Shown in pieces: positions 45,645 through 58,119 of a stretch of 64,000 bases of DNA; position 1 is the stretch's first letter; the number at the start of each line of letters is the position of its first letter. Source of the stretch: Branchiostoma floridae (lineage: Eukaryota > Chordata > Leptocardii > Amphioxiformes > Branchiostomatidae); the NCBI RefSeq assembly GCF_000003815.2, contig NC_049996.1, positions 12,271,433 through 12,335,432 on the forward strand. The letters run 5' to 3'. Made by a program: the position numbers and the translations under genes. Under the pieces are notes generated by a model. It did not search any database and was not told the DNA's origin. It was given only the letters and a program-made list of their open reading frames with translations.

Positions 45645-48600
45645 ATGAATCTGCTCCATGTCTTTTCTCTTGTTTGCCTCTGCGTTACTATGGCAACTAC
45701 GCAGAGGTGTACTGATGACGTATGTGAGTTCACCCTGGTGGTTCGTTACGCAAGGACCATGACGTATACCGATAGGGACGGCAAAGTGCACGGGGTAAGG
45801 CCGCCATTTTGATTTTCATTGCCTCTTGTATTGGATGTTATGATTTTCATAAGTCTATCAGACTGTTTTAATTAAAGTGTGTTATGTTTGATACAACCAA
45901 ATTTCCGCAAACTCTAACCAGTTTGTTTTAACCTCAAGGCTTTTACAGTATTAGCAACTAATAGTTTCATATTTTTCAACATTGCAGGTCAAGATTCTAC
46001 CAAACGGGAGCCTGCAGAGGATGGACGGGTCCATAGTTTCTGTAGAGGAGGCCATCACGGCTGATGGAGTGCAGCGAAACGTAATTCTCGTGAACGACCA
46101 GTTCCCCGGTCCTACATTGGAGGTCATGGAAGGAGCGCAGGTAAACAACGATATAAATGATAAGGTTGATGATTCCTAACTTTTGCCTTCAATTTAACTC
46201 TAATAACTGTCTGAAACCCAATGCATTAATTGACCATTGTGCTAATTTTGAACATATCCACGTGCACATGATTTGAACATGCTGTATTTTGATGTGTAAT
46301 ACCCACGGTAACCCACCTCTATTCCCGATTAGATGGTTGTAACCGTCGTCAACAAGCTGCTCAAAGAAGCCACCTCACTCCACTTCCACGGCATGTACAT
46401 GCGCGGTGTGCCACATATGGACGGGGTGCCTTACGTCACACAATGCCCCATCCTACCCATGCAAAGCTTCACCTACAGGTTTAAGGTAAGTCTCCATAAA
46501 AACACCAGTATTATATCAACAGAATTTCATGCTAGAAGATGAGTATAACTCATAGGAAACACATACATGACACTTGTAAATGTGGTATAGAGTTATTTAC
46601 GCTTGATACAGCTATATTTCTTTTTGTATATCACAATAGGCGGAGCCTGCTGGGACCCACTGGTACCACAGTCATCTTGGCTCACAAAAGGACGACGGTC
46701 TGTATGGGGCGTTCATAGTGCACAAGAACAGGTAGGTACCATTCAACAGTTCTATGTGATAAACCAGGAGGTACTGAGATTGAATTTAGGCCAGATCTGC
46801 AGTTTTTCCCATGAGTCAGGCTGAAACATTCTCCTACGCAGAGGGACCACAATCGTGTCGAAACTCCTTGTGGTCACCACTGCTGTCTGGAGCACTCAGA
46901 TCAGTTACTGACCGCCCTGCCTATAAATATCAATGAGCTTACCCTTATATGGGCTTTCAGCCGTTGGGGACCGGGCGTAGGAGGTTGGAGCTATGTAAGA
47001 CGTAACATGATTGGCTGATAGCTTCCCGGCGACCTTTGCTAGATCCCTTTCGAAAACAGAAAGGCCAAGAAAGGCCCATTCTCTGATTGGCTGACAGCTG
47101 GTTTGAGGCGACGTTCACAGTAACCGCTGGTGGGCCTTCAGACAGCAGGGCCCCAACAGGTAGTCAGCTGTTGGGGACCGGGCGTAGGAGGATGGGCTGA
47201 AACTGCTGAACTTCATGCTGCCAATGTGTGTTCTACAGCATGCCGACGACCCCATCCCTACCTATGTTCCTGCAAGATTGGTGGCACGATGACTTCGATG
47301 ATATGGACGTGTTCGCCAAGGGTCCTGGGCGCTTCATTGTAAGTGTGCTGTTGAAAAAAACAAACACATTGAATAAGAATGATGTAGAAAGCAATCAGCT
47401 ATGACAAGTAGGATTCTTACAACCATCTCTCTTTTTACAAATGGGTGATTTTCACACGTCATACAAAAAGACGTAAGGAATGCAAGTGTTCAACAACTAC
47501 CATATTTTCTTGCTCTCAAAAATGGAACGTTCGGTCGCAGGTCCGGCAATATTTGACCTTTATCGTTGATGATGACTAGACATTCAATCTTATAATCTTA
47601 TTGTTTAAATCCTAGGTTCACCCAAAAGATCGTGGATACAGCTTTGACGGTGAAGACCTGTCGAATTACAACTTCGAATCGGCCCTCATCAACGGCCGTG
47701 GTCGGTACAACAACAACTCCGCGCCGCTAACAAGGTTTGAAATATCATCGGGAGAAACCTTACGGTTCCGCCTCATCCACGTAGGCGCAGAGTACACCTT
47801 CCGCGTGTCCATCGACGCGCACAGCATGACGGTCGTGGCAAATGACGGACATGATGTCGAGCCGGTCCAGGTTCAGTCCATCCTCGTCTTTCCAGGAGAG
47901 TCTTACGACTTTGAAGTAGTCGGCGATCCGTCTAATAGTGGTACCTACTGGATCCGTGCCCAGACGCTGTTGGCGGGAAAAGGGCCCGATGTCGAGCCAG
48001 AGGACCGACTACAAGAAGTGAGAGCCATCCTGGCACATGCCAACAGCCCTACCGATGAAGACCCGAACTCAGCGATGCAAACCTGCACCGAAAACAGCCC
48101 GTGTCGAGTTCTGAACTGCCCTTTCCCGGCGTTCCCTGCAGGCAGCAATACGGAATGTGTCTACGTCTCAGACCTGAACAGCACCGAAGAGTACACAATA
48201 CCGGACGAGTCAGAAACTGAAGAGTACTTCTTCACCTTCGTTGGTGGCTCCACAGTAAACGGTCGTAGGTTTGCCACCCCGAAAAAGCCACTGATCTTCA
48301 AAGCACCCTATGACATTACCCCCTGCGAAGCCACCTGTGAGATGGACATGTGTACGTGTACCTACATGGTGGAGATTCCACCCGGGAAGACCATCAGGTT
48401 TGTGTTGATAAACGGGCATCACCCCTTCCATCTCCATGGTTACGACTTCAGGGTTCTGGCCATGGGATTTCCAGACTACAACAAAACAACGGGTGAGTTT
48501 TCTCTCCACTTACTCCAAGAGGACTATTTACATTGTTTACACTAGGCTCGGTAATGAAATGATGTCCGCGTCCAAGTAATAAAATTGATCAGGAACACGA

Positions 48601-50175
48601 ACTTTATTAAGACAAACTCGAAGGAAGAAACATTGTAGAAGATATCACAACATTGAATGTATATCAATGAATTTAGAAGAGACATTGCAATATTGAACCA
48701 TGCGGAAGGAAAAATTGTAGCAAAATTTCTCGTCTGATAAATATGGTATTTCTTCTGGCATTTATATCATATTCATAGAAAGAAAGCTTCCGGGGTTTGA
48801 ATGGTAAAACGTCTAGAGCGTTTTTCTTGTTGTTGATTGGCCTCCTTGTTGCACTGTGATTTAGGGCGCTTGCTCGCTCCGAACACTGACATTGACTGTG
48901 GGAACGACAGGAGATGCAGGATGGCTTCCTGGAACGTAAAGAGGCCGAACATGAACTACAACAAACCTCCCATCAGGGACACAGTCGTCGTCCCCGCTCT
49001 TGGATACACTGTGATAGAGTTCAGGTTCGTGGGTACTCTTTATCTACTTCTGACAAGAAGCCATGAGTTCTTTGACATGACAAGAAACCATCTTTTATGG
49101 AATAGAAGGCAAGACTGCATGCTCTCCCTACATTCAATTAGAATAGTGTTCTATTAGAATCAGAGTTTCTGATATGGAACACAGAAGTTGAACCTTTTAC
49201 AGTTGACAAAAGCTAACAATGATATATGGCACTCACTTTCTAAGCAAAATATGTTAAATGTCTACACAGACCTTACACCAGGTCTTAGATACTGCCGCAG
49301 TTTTGCACAAGTCTTCTTTTAGGATGGTAGATTCATATCCCATAAAAGTATCCACAAGCACATTGATGATATCGACTGCCACAGGAGCAACAATCCTGGC
49401 TTCTGGGCCTTCCACTGTCATCAAACAACTCACCGAACCGGAGGGATGTCCATGATCATCGCGGAGGCCCTGGACAAGCTGCCCGCCCTGCCGTACGGCT
49501 TCCCGACCTGTGGAGACTTTACTGGGACCGAGAAACCACCAGGGGGAGGCAGCGGTGAAACAACAACAGATGCCTCAACGGCGAAGTCCGTGGTACGTAG
49601 TCAGGATTCAAGGGTGATGCTTTCGGTTTTGCATTGTTTTTAAATGATGATGAGTCTCTAAACCGTACATCTCTTTACAAAAGTTCTGCCACCACCTGCT
49701 TCAAGTAGGCCTACATTTTACATCAAACACTGTAACCTCACTGATCTAAAATTCCAGTTCTTTAATTTGTCCCTTGTTATGAAGTATTATTTGCTATTTT
49801 TGTCTTTGCCAGACAGTTGATCTACACATTGATGATCTTTGTATCTATTCTTTAGATCTCTTCTTCAGATGTATTCTGTGCTTTTTGTGTCCTTACCAGG
49901 CAGTTGATCCACACATTGATGATATTTGTATCTATTCTTAAGATCTTTTCTTCAGATTTATTCTGTGCTTTTTGTGTCCTTACCAGACTCTGGTCGAGTT
50001 GGAGCATCCCGAGCTGATCATCATCATCGTCGTCTCGGCAGCCCTGTCTGCTACCATCGCCGTTATGGCAGTCAGCTTCTACAATGCACGTGTAAACAAG
50101 AGCAAGAAGATGATGATAGAAACGCCGCCGGCTGTTCCGCAAGATCTGGAAGACACAGTAACAATGGGAGACTAG
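45645..50175 (+). CDS. Membrane-anchored multicopper oxidase, gene A of cluster
   Basis: Nine coding exons (45645-45794, 45988-46140, 46333-46485, 46640-46731, 47239-47338, 47616-48492, 48865-49024, 49385-49592, 49987-50175) join in frame to 693 residues. Multicopper oxidases oxidise phenols, amines or metal ions and reduce oxygen to water. All ligand motifs are intact: LHFHG (His118, His120), HWYHSHLG (His159, 162, 164), HPFHLHG (His485, 488, 490) and FHCHQTTHRTGGM (His572, Cys573, His574, His578, Met583). The three cupredoxin domains thus form a laccase-type enzyme. A signal peptide (MNLLHVFSLVCLCVTMATTQ) and a C-terminal helix (LIIIIVVSAALSATIAVMAV) predict a cell-surface type I protein. 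The exon 7 donor is AG|GTTCGT, giving the family sequence FRSNNPGFW. A donor four bases later would break it. The start lies in an exon with acceptor at 45625, so a non-coding first exon lies upstream. Confidence 0.92.
46955..47200 (+). repeat. Direct repeat in MCO-A intron 4
   Basis: TTGGGGACCGGGCGTAGGAG occurs near 46964 and again near 47171. Between them AGGCC and GATTGGCTGA(T/C)AGC motifs also repeat or invert. This is an intronic duplication about 207 bases apart, not present in the corresponding introns of genes B and C. Confidence 0.7.
49797..49986 (+). repeat. Tandem duplication carrying the last MCO-A splice acceptor
   Basis: A unit of about 85 bases with CAGTTGAT(C)(C/T)ACACATTGATGAT and TTCTTCAGAT(G/T)TATTCTGTGC occurs twice, followed by a third start. 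Each copy begins at a (T/C)TTTGTGTCCTTACCAG-type acceptor, so three potential acceptors exist: after 49810, 49897 and 49986. The last keeps the membrane anchor in frame. Confidence 0.85.
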
Positions 50176-50275
50176 TGGGCCTTGCCATTGCAGGTAGATG
50201 CTGTTGAACACGCTGTTTGAACAAATGTGACATTGCGCAAGGAGGAGGCACAGAAGGTCCTAACACACAATCTAC

Positions 50276-50281
50276 AATAAA
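50276..50281 (+). terminator. Polyadenylation signal of MCO gene A
   Basis: AATAAA occurs about 100 bases after the stop codon at 50175, giving a short 3' UTR. Confidence 0.6.
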
Positions 50282-53200
50282 GTGTCACCGTATTTTCAAT
50301 TAATGAGTTGTAAAAATCATAAAATTTAAGAATTGTTATGTTTGATTTTTTCCTGTTATACGACCTTTCCCAGTTATAATACAGTTTTATGACTGTAGCA
50401 TTTTAAAGTAATATAGTATTGTTATAACATTTTAGATCTAGATTTAATACGGTGTTGCGTTGATGTGAGTCATTGCTGTACAATTTAAGTCAACATATCA
50501 AAGATAAGTTAAACATTAGTGTACTATGATATTGGCGATCATCCATCATAGAATAGTTCTTAGCAAATTAAGATTAGTAAGATCTTCCCCATGTGGGCCT
50601 TAAGGCCTGTTAGCTTGATAAGAATACCGTTTGGCTATTAGTTGTTTTACATGCTCAAAAGTATCTTATGATAACGTTACTATGAACTAACATTAAATTG
50701 AAAACATGAATCATCATCATCATCGGTCGACGTACTTACCCATGAATACAGCTAGCGGATTTATGAGTTGAGATATTTAGAAGAACTATAATTGTATTTT
50801 AGTGTATCATTGACAGAATTATGAAAAGACTGGCAATTTCTTTTGCGTTGGGACGTGTTCTAAACACATCTGAAAAGATAGACGAATTATTAAGAGAGCA
50901 AACTCATTGTGTAGAGATTGCTAAGATAAAAAATGGAATATCGTTAAATTTTCATGTATCATGAGAAATGGAATATTGTTAATTTTGCATGTGTTTTGAG
51001 AATTCCGACACAATATATGTGTTTGTGTTGTTGTTGTTGCTATTGTGCTCGAATATTCTCATAATAAATGCAAATTTAACAATATTCTTATTCAAGGACA
51101 AAAGCGATGTACCAAGAAAGTGCAAAACGGACGGCACACACATACATGTAACTTTTCTTACGCCTAATTTCCAAATAAAGCCACAGCAAGAAATTTTTTG
51201 GTTGATATCATCGCGCTTATTTATCTTTAATAAACACTGGATAGGCTATTTAATCGTCTCTGCCCCTCATTACTTCGCTGTATTCAGATTTGATCATGAT
51301 ATCTTGCAGACAGCTAAAAAGAGAATAAGTATTTCGTTAAACAAGCACCTAACGTGCAGTTACTTGCGAGGTAGCTGTATCTGTATCTATATAGCCGGTA
51401 TAACCACCGTTCGGCGTAACACACCAGCTTCACCAGGTATTTGCGGGCTAGCGCGTTACACGAATCAGTTCAATTCTACAGCAATGTACTGGGGATATTG
51501 TGCGGTGAACCGAGTACAGGTGCCCGGGGATGATAGGCGTATGGAAACATGATACAAGTGTGACGTCATCTCCAAGGTGTACGCTACCTCGGCGTGCCCA
51601 TGCCTTTGTACTCCCGTATGTGTCTAAGGTCGCCCGGGGGAACTTGGCCATTGTGCTTCGTCCTCACCAGAACAGAGAGGTTTTCACTAAATACCAGTAA
51701 CTGTACCGTTTCCAGACAGGTGGTTGCTGAGAGGCTTAGACCACAGGTATGCGCAATGCTTCTCTTTCTCCCTAAAGTACCCTTGCTTTTGTGTAACTAT
51801 AGAGTCAAGTGTGAGGATACAACTTGTGGTGAAGTCCATTTAAAGTCACAGTCTCGTTGAGCGAGCTAGTTTCCTACTCTGTGACAACGTCTTTCCAGGT
51901 ACCAAACAGTTGAATTATGGGCCCTTACGTTCAAAATGTAACGGCTGTGACATGATAGTCCGCACCTGTGATCACTCGAAGCTCGGTGTATGTCCAACTT
52001 GATATTGACACATAACGTAGCACATATTTAAGTCATAAATAAAGGGGGGGGGTCTTGTGCTTTTTTCGCTACGTGTTTTTGCATCCTAAACGAAAAGTAA
52101 AACGCAAAAGCCGCTAAGTTATTTACCGCAAAAACCTAAGAAAACAATTCCAAATTCAATGTGTTGCACTTTGATACTAATCATGTATGATAGAATTATT
52201 GAAGTGTTAGCAGCTTGTCAAGTTTGGTGACACCCCCCCCCCCACCATCGCTACATTGCAATTGCCTTTAAAGCTTACAGTTACTGATTAAATCGCTGTC
52301 TGTATGCAAACGTGCTTGGCATAACATGGGATATAGCAGAGCATGACAGCAATTTGACGTAAAGCATAGTCATAACCCCCACATAAATGCACTACTTGTA
52401 AATAAAATAAAGTTTCGCAGCCAACGCCCTTCTTATTCCCTGACTTATTACACCGCGTGTTACTTGATATGAGAGCCCCATTCAAGCTAGGTTGCTACAA
52501 TACACCACGTTGTGATATTCAAGACTAGTGCAGCAACGTCATACTAAAAAGCGCCATAGCAGGGCCAAGCCCTTTCCAGGCTTGTCGATGGGGGATTTAT
52601 TCTTTGTATGTCAACAACGAGAACAAAGAGTCGACCGCATACAGGTGTTAACATGACGATATTCCAACAATCAGAAAAACTTCGTGTAAAGAGAGTCTGT
52701 CAAAGTAGCTTCAAAAACCTACGTAGTGATATCCAACGGTGTGCAAGTAGACAGGATGGAAACATAAAACCTCCTACGCTTGAAGGAGTGGACTCAAAGT
52801 CCAATACCCGTCCTTGAGATTCTTGCTTTGTGTACATATCAACAACGAGAACAACAAAAGAACTCTAAACACCCGAGGTATAGACGCCAATGTTTGGCTG
52901 TTCTAAATGAGCCGTATACACGAGAGGATGCGAAACGGCATGCAAAACAGGCATTAATCAAGTTTGACAGCCAACGCATACGTAGGGCACCATGTACTAG
53001 GGTGGTATGCACTAGACAGATACCACTGGAAAGCTATATAAGTGCTAGCTTCACGAACTTGTGTCATTAAGCCACTGAAGAAGTTGTATGCAACGAAACC
53101 GTTTTGGCAGGCTGAATAAAGGTTCGGAAACTTGAACTATGGGGCTCCAGATGTCTTACTGAGGGATGACTGCGGTGCGATAGATGTCGGTTAACTGAGG

Positions 53201-53318
53201 AATTAGTCCACTCTACTATATACTAAAATTTGACTTACTAGAATTTTAGACCGATTCGCTCAATATTTTCAAACTGTCTGAACCAAAATACAAAGTTGAA
53301 AATCTCGTATTTTTTCAG
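50282..53318. other. Intergenic between MCO genes A and B
   Basis: Holds a LINE 3' fragment (51370-51445), a C-tract near 52233, and blocks shared in order with the region upstream of gene C (for example near 51541-51700 and 52600-52650). A TATATAAG at about 53034 is a possible TATA box for gene B. The 187-aa ORF at 50989-51552 looks fortuitous. Confidence 0.45.
51370..51445 (-). mobile_element. LINE 3' tail fragment, minus strand
   Basis: GTATCTGTATCTATATAGCC and GTTCGGCGTAACACACCAGC match the end of the antisense LINE at 2309-2375 with few changes. Only the last ~75 bases survive. Confidence 0.7.
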
Positions 53319-53337
53319 GCAGAATCCTAAAGGAATC

Positions 53338-56300
53338 ATGAATCTGCTCCATGCCTTCGTTCTTGCTTGCCTCTGCGTTACTATGGCAACGACGCAGAGG
53401 TGCACTGATGACGTATGTGAGTTCACCCTGGTGGTTCGTTACGCACGGACAATGACGCACACCGGTAATGCTGACGGCAGTGTCCACGGGGTAAGGCCGC
53501 CATCTTGAAATTTACCTCTGGTAGATACATGTATGTTATGATTTTCTTGAGCCTAGAGTTTGAGTCGACCAAGGCAGCTAGTGTCAAGTGTGTTTTAACA
53601 CTGTTAGGATAAACTCTAACCAGCTTGTTCTTCTATCTAAAAAATGCAATAAACTGGTCATGTACATGTGTAAGCACAGGGAGACGCATTGTGGGTAAAA
53701 TGTCAAAGTTGATGGCCCCTGAGATATAAACAAAATACGTCTGGATATGTTTGAAAGACATAACGTACCTGTTTGCAAGATATGGGCCATCACTTTTGAC
53801 CGTTACCCACAATGCACCTTACCGCGCAAGCGCAGTTTGAACCGTGAACTGACCAATAGCTAAGTATTCACAAATGGTCCAGATCGACAATCTGACAAAC
53901 GGAAGCCTGCAGAACGTTTACTCGTTTTCTCAAGCCAGAAGCCTGTATGTCGATATATATATAGTATAATGTTGTTGCAGCCTCCAACCAGATTGTTTTT
54001 TATTCTTAAAGAAGTCTAGTAGGATTCTAAAATTCTCACTGTATTTTCTTTTACATCATAGAAACCAATAATTCGTTTTTGTTACCACTCCAGATTGAGA
54101 TTCTGGCAAACGGAAGTCTGCAAGACAAATACTCGCTTTCTCAGGGAGACATGGACGGACCCATAGTTCCTGTGAATGAGACCATCACAGCTGATGGAGT
54201 GCAGCGAAACGTAATCCTCGTGAACGACCAGTTCCCCGGTCCTACATTGGAGGTCATGGAAGGAGCGCAGGTAAATGCTGACTGTGATGATGATACCTAT
54301 TTAAGTCTCTTTACTGCTGATTAAGCTTCGCCTACACAGAAAAGTTCATTGTGTGTAATATGTCAAAGACAAAGTTGAGCATACACAGCGAAAGTTCATT
54401 GTAGGTAATATGTCTTAAGTTGAATTTAAAGTTGAGACATAAACAAGACATGTCTGGACAGTGTACTAGTATCAAGCATGGTCAAGACAAGACCTGTTTA
54501 TATGATAGGGACACCATCTTTGACATATTACCCAATAATGCATATCCCTGGGTATCCGCAGTTCAATCCGTGGAAAAGTTTTTCACAAAATTTTACTAAC
54601 ACGTTATCACCAATGTTTATATGGACCACTGAGCTGACTTTCTCCTGATGTACACAATAATCGCAAACTTGCACATGGATAAATATTGATGCTTGACGAC
54701 CATGTTCCATTGACTCCCTATTAGGTGGTTGTAACCGTCGTCAACGAGCTGCTCAGAGAAGCCACCTCACTCCACTTCCACGGCATGTACATGCGCGGTG
54801 TGCCATATATGGACGGGGTGCCTTACGTCACACAGTGTCCCATCCTACCCATGCACAGCTTCACCTACAGGTTTAAGGTAAGTCTCGATATAAACACCAG
54901 TACTACATGAAGAGAGGACGCGTATATATCGTAAAGGACACTAGACTTGTAGAAGTCGTACAGAGTTGTTTACACTTGTTGCCGCAGTCTAAGATGCTAA
55001 GTGTGATTTTCTGATTCTATACTACAGGCGGAGCCCGCTGGTACCCACTGGTACCACAGTCATCTTGGCTCACAGAAGGAAGATGGTCTGTATGGGGCAT
55101 TCATAGTGCATAAGAACAGGTAGGTATATAGCGTTCTATACGGCACACCGGAAGGATAGTTTGATACATTCTTTGCCCAGTCATTTCTCATTGAGACAGC
55201 CTGAAACTGCCGACATTCTTGTTAACCTTTGGTTTTACATTACAGCATACCGACGACTCCGTCCCTACCGATGTTCCTGCAAGATTGGTGGCATGATGAC
55301 TTCAATACTATTGACGTGGACAGCGCTTATATGGAGCACAGGGGTCCTGGGCGCTTCTTTGTAAGTTTGTTGTTAATAAACAGTAGAAGAAGCGAAAGTG
55401 ACTGAGATAAAACCGATGCGGTGCAATATGATGTATATTACGATGTCCTATCACCAAGTCTTATCTTACAATCATACTTTTCAGATGAGGTAAACTTTCG
55501 CAGAACTTGTTGTAATGATTTCGTGTTTGCTTTCTTGCTCTATGGATAGAAAATTGCAATGACTGCTCGTCTGACTGGATGTACTTTGTTGTTGGTGATC
55601 ATTGGACATTCGTTCTTATCATATCCTAGGGCCCCTGGCAGGAGCGTGGCTTCAGTTTTGAAGGTACCGAACTGACGGCTCTCAACTTCAAATCGGCCCT
55701 CATCAACGGCCGTGGTCGGTACAACAATAACTCCGCGCCGCTAACAAGGTTTGAAATATCATCGGGAGAAACCTTACGGTTCCGCCTCATCAACGCAGGC
55801 GCAGAGTACACCTTCCGCGTGTCCATCGACGCGCACAGCATGACGGTCGTGGCAAATGACGGACATGACGTCGAGCCGGTCCATGTTCAGTCCATCCTCG
55901 TCTTTCCAGGAGAGTCTTACGACTTTGAAGTAGTCGGCGATCCGTCTAATAGTGGTACCTACTGGATCCGTGCCCAGACGCTGTGGGCGGGAAAAGGGCC
56001 CGATGTCGAGCCAGAGGACCGACTGCAAGAAGTGAGAGCCATCCTGGCATATGACAACGCTCCTACCGATGAAGACCCGAACTCAGCCATGCAAACCTGC
56101 ACCGAAAACAGCCCGTGTCGAGTTCTGAACTGCCCTTTCCCGGCGTTCCCTGCAGGCAGCAATACGGAATGTATCTACGTCTCAGACCTGAACAGCACCG
56201 AAGAGTATTCAATGTCGGACGAGTCAGAAACTGAAGAGTACTTCTTCAACTTCGGATACCAAATAGGCTCCTCAGTAAACGGTCGAAAGTTTGACACTCC

Positions 56301-58119
56301 GAAAAAGCCACTGATTTTCAAGGCACCCTATGACATTACCCCCTGCGAAGCCACCTGTGAGACGGACGGGTGTAAGTGTACCTACATGGTGGAGATTCCA
56401 CTCGGCAAGACCATCAGGTTTGTGTTGATGGACCTCGGAGTAGAAAGTGAGGGACATCATCTTATCCATCTCCATGGTTACGACTTCAGGGTTCTGGCCA
56501 TGGGATTTCCGGTCCACAACGAGACAACGGGTGAGTTTTTTAGCCTCCCTGGCAGACTTTCGGAGCAGCAGTGCTTTTGGGCGAGCGCAGCGCTGATTCG
56601 GGGTTTTCTATGCCAGGGAAGGGAGTTTTTCAGGAATTTTACCGCCCTCGGCATAGAGAACCTTACTCTGAATCAGGGCTCCCCAAAAATAAACACCGCC
56701 GCCTCGAAAGTCTGCGAAGGAGGCTCCGAGTTTATTTGCACAAAGATTTGCCGACAGTCGTAACAAAAGAATAATTTCTTGGTTAGGATGACATGTTTTA
56801 GTCGCAAAAGATAACATCATTCTATTAACCATTGCTGATGCCCTATGACATGTAGGTCGTTGGATCTCTCAGAACGCTGACATTGACTGCGGGAACGACA
56901 ACAAATGCAACATGGCTTCCTGGAACGTGACAAGGCCGAACTTGAACTACAACAAACCTCCCATCAGGGACACAGTCGTCATCCCCGCTCGTGGATACAC
57001 CGTTATAGAGTTCAGGTTCGTGGGTACTCTTCATCTATTTGCGTCTCGAAGAAGTTTGCCTTTTTGGTGAGGCCTAAGAGGCGGGTGTATGTCCTCCTCC
57101 TGGTCTTTAGATCAGAAGGAAGGTACTAGTTTTCTAACACTAACCTTTCAAAGTGTGACTGCAGAAAATCAAACTTTTTACAGGTGGCAACAACATCTTG
57201 CAGCGTCCAAGTGGTACTTATCATTAGATGTTAAGTCGCACAGTCTTCTAAGTCATTGTTTTTTAAATGTTACGTTCATATCTTACGAAAACTTAATTAT
57301 CAATGATGTCGACTGCCATAGGAGCAACAACCCTGGCTTCTGGTATTTCCACTGTCACCAAACAACTCACATGAACGAGGGGATGTCCATGATCATCGCG
57401 GAGGCCCTGGACAAGCTGCCCGCCCTGCCGTACGGCTTCCCGACCTGTGGAGACTTCACTGGGACCGAGAAACCACCGGGGAGGGGAAGAACAGTCGCAG
57501 CAATGGAACAGTCCGTGGTAAGTAGCCAGTAGTGATGCTTTCATTACCTCGTCATGGGCGGATTTCAATGATAATGCTGCCAGTTTTGATATCTCGTCTT
57601 CTAGACATGCCATGCGCATTCTCTAGGTTTCAGCCCCATAGTAGCGTTGGATATACAGAGAATTTTGTTTGAGCCGTCAAAGGAGAACAATTAAAGAAGG
57701 GTTGACGGATCGTGATGACTTTTGTTATGTATTGAAATACTTTCTGAAGCCCTTTTTTAAATGGTCTGTCGCCACCTACATCCCACAAGAATTTTCATTT
57801 TACACAAAAAATGTTAACCTCACTGATCTATAATGTTCATATTGGTGATTGTGTCTGGCTTTAGCTGTACTCTTTGTTTGCTCTTTGCACATGTAATCAG
57901 ACTAAGGTGGAGTTGGACCACACTCAGCTGGTCATCATCATCGTCATCTCGGCGGCCATGTCTGCTACCATCGCCCTGGCAGCAGTCGGCATCTACAATG
58001 CACGTGTAAGCAAGAGCAAAGAGAAGATGTTAGAAACGCCGCCGGCCGCTCCACGAGGTCTGGAAGACACAGTTCCGAGACAAGATGGTGCCACGCCATT
58101 GCAAGAAGACGCTGTTTGA
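53338..58119 (+). CDS. Membrane-anchored multicopper oxidase, gene B of cluster
   Basis: Nine coding exons (53338-53490, 54094-54270, 54725-54877, 55028-55119, 55246-55360, 55630-56530, 56856-57015, 57322-57517, 57901-58119) join in frame to 721 residues with the same phases as gene A. Copper motifs are intact: LHFHG, HWYHSHLG, HHLIHLHG and FHCHQTTHMNEGM. The leader is MNLLHAFVLACLCVTMATTQ and the anchor VIIIVISAAMSATIALAAVG, followed by a short basic cytoplasmic tail longer than that of A. Relative to A it has eight extra residues in exon 2 (DKYSLSQGD region), five in exon 5 and eight in exon 6. Much of exon 6 is nearly identical in DNA to genes A and C, but the first ~20 codons of that exon are strongly diverged. 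It likely arose by local duplication. Substrate is unknown. Confidence 0.92.
53681..53825. mobile_element. Foldback MITE, GCATTGTGGGTAA type, in MCO-B intron 1
   Basis: GCATTGTGGGTAAAATGTCA at the left pairs with TGACCGTTACCCACAATGC at the right, 110 bases apart, with an interior containing ATGGCCC and GGGCCAT. A solo end with ATTACCCACAATGCACCATG lies at about 23640. Confidence 0.75.
53884..53940 (+). pseudogene. Relic copy of MCO exon 2 start
   Basis: This intron 1 stretch reads IDNLTNGSLQNVYSFSQ and resembles exon 2 of the cluster (IEILTNGSLQDKYSLSQ in gene C), but runs into other sequence soon after and has no usable acceptor before it. It is a decayed duplicate of the first ~18 codons of exon 2, about 200 bases ahead of the functional exon at 54094. 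Confidence 0.7.
54340..54560. mobile_element. Second GTGGGTAA-type MITE, MCO-B intron 2
   Basis: CATTGTGTGTAATATGTCAA and, in opposite sense, TTGACATATTACCCAATAAT bound about 190 bases. An internal duplicate (CATTGTAGGTAATATGTC) shows a nested or tandem start. Same family as 53681-53825. Confidence 0.6.
56541..56727. mobile_element. Foldback MITE in MCO-B intron 6
   Basis: AGCCTCCCTGGCAGACTTTC at the left pairs with GAAAGTCTGCGAAGGAGGCT at the right. A second pair inside (GATTCGGGGTTTTCTATGCC and GGCATAGAGAACC) makes a nested hairpin. Introns 6 of gene A and the visible C sequence lack it. Confidence 0.85.

Noticed and set aside
50989-51552. 187-aa plus-strand ORF upstream of MCO-B
   Set aside because: No family features, AT-rich composition, and its 3' part runs through a LINE tail fragment, so it is not a gene.
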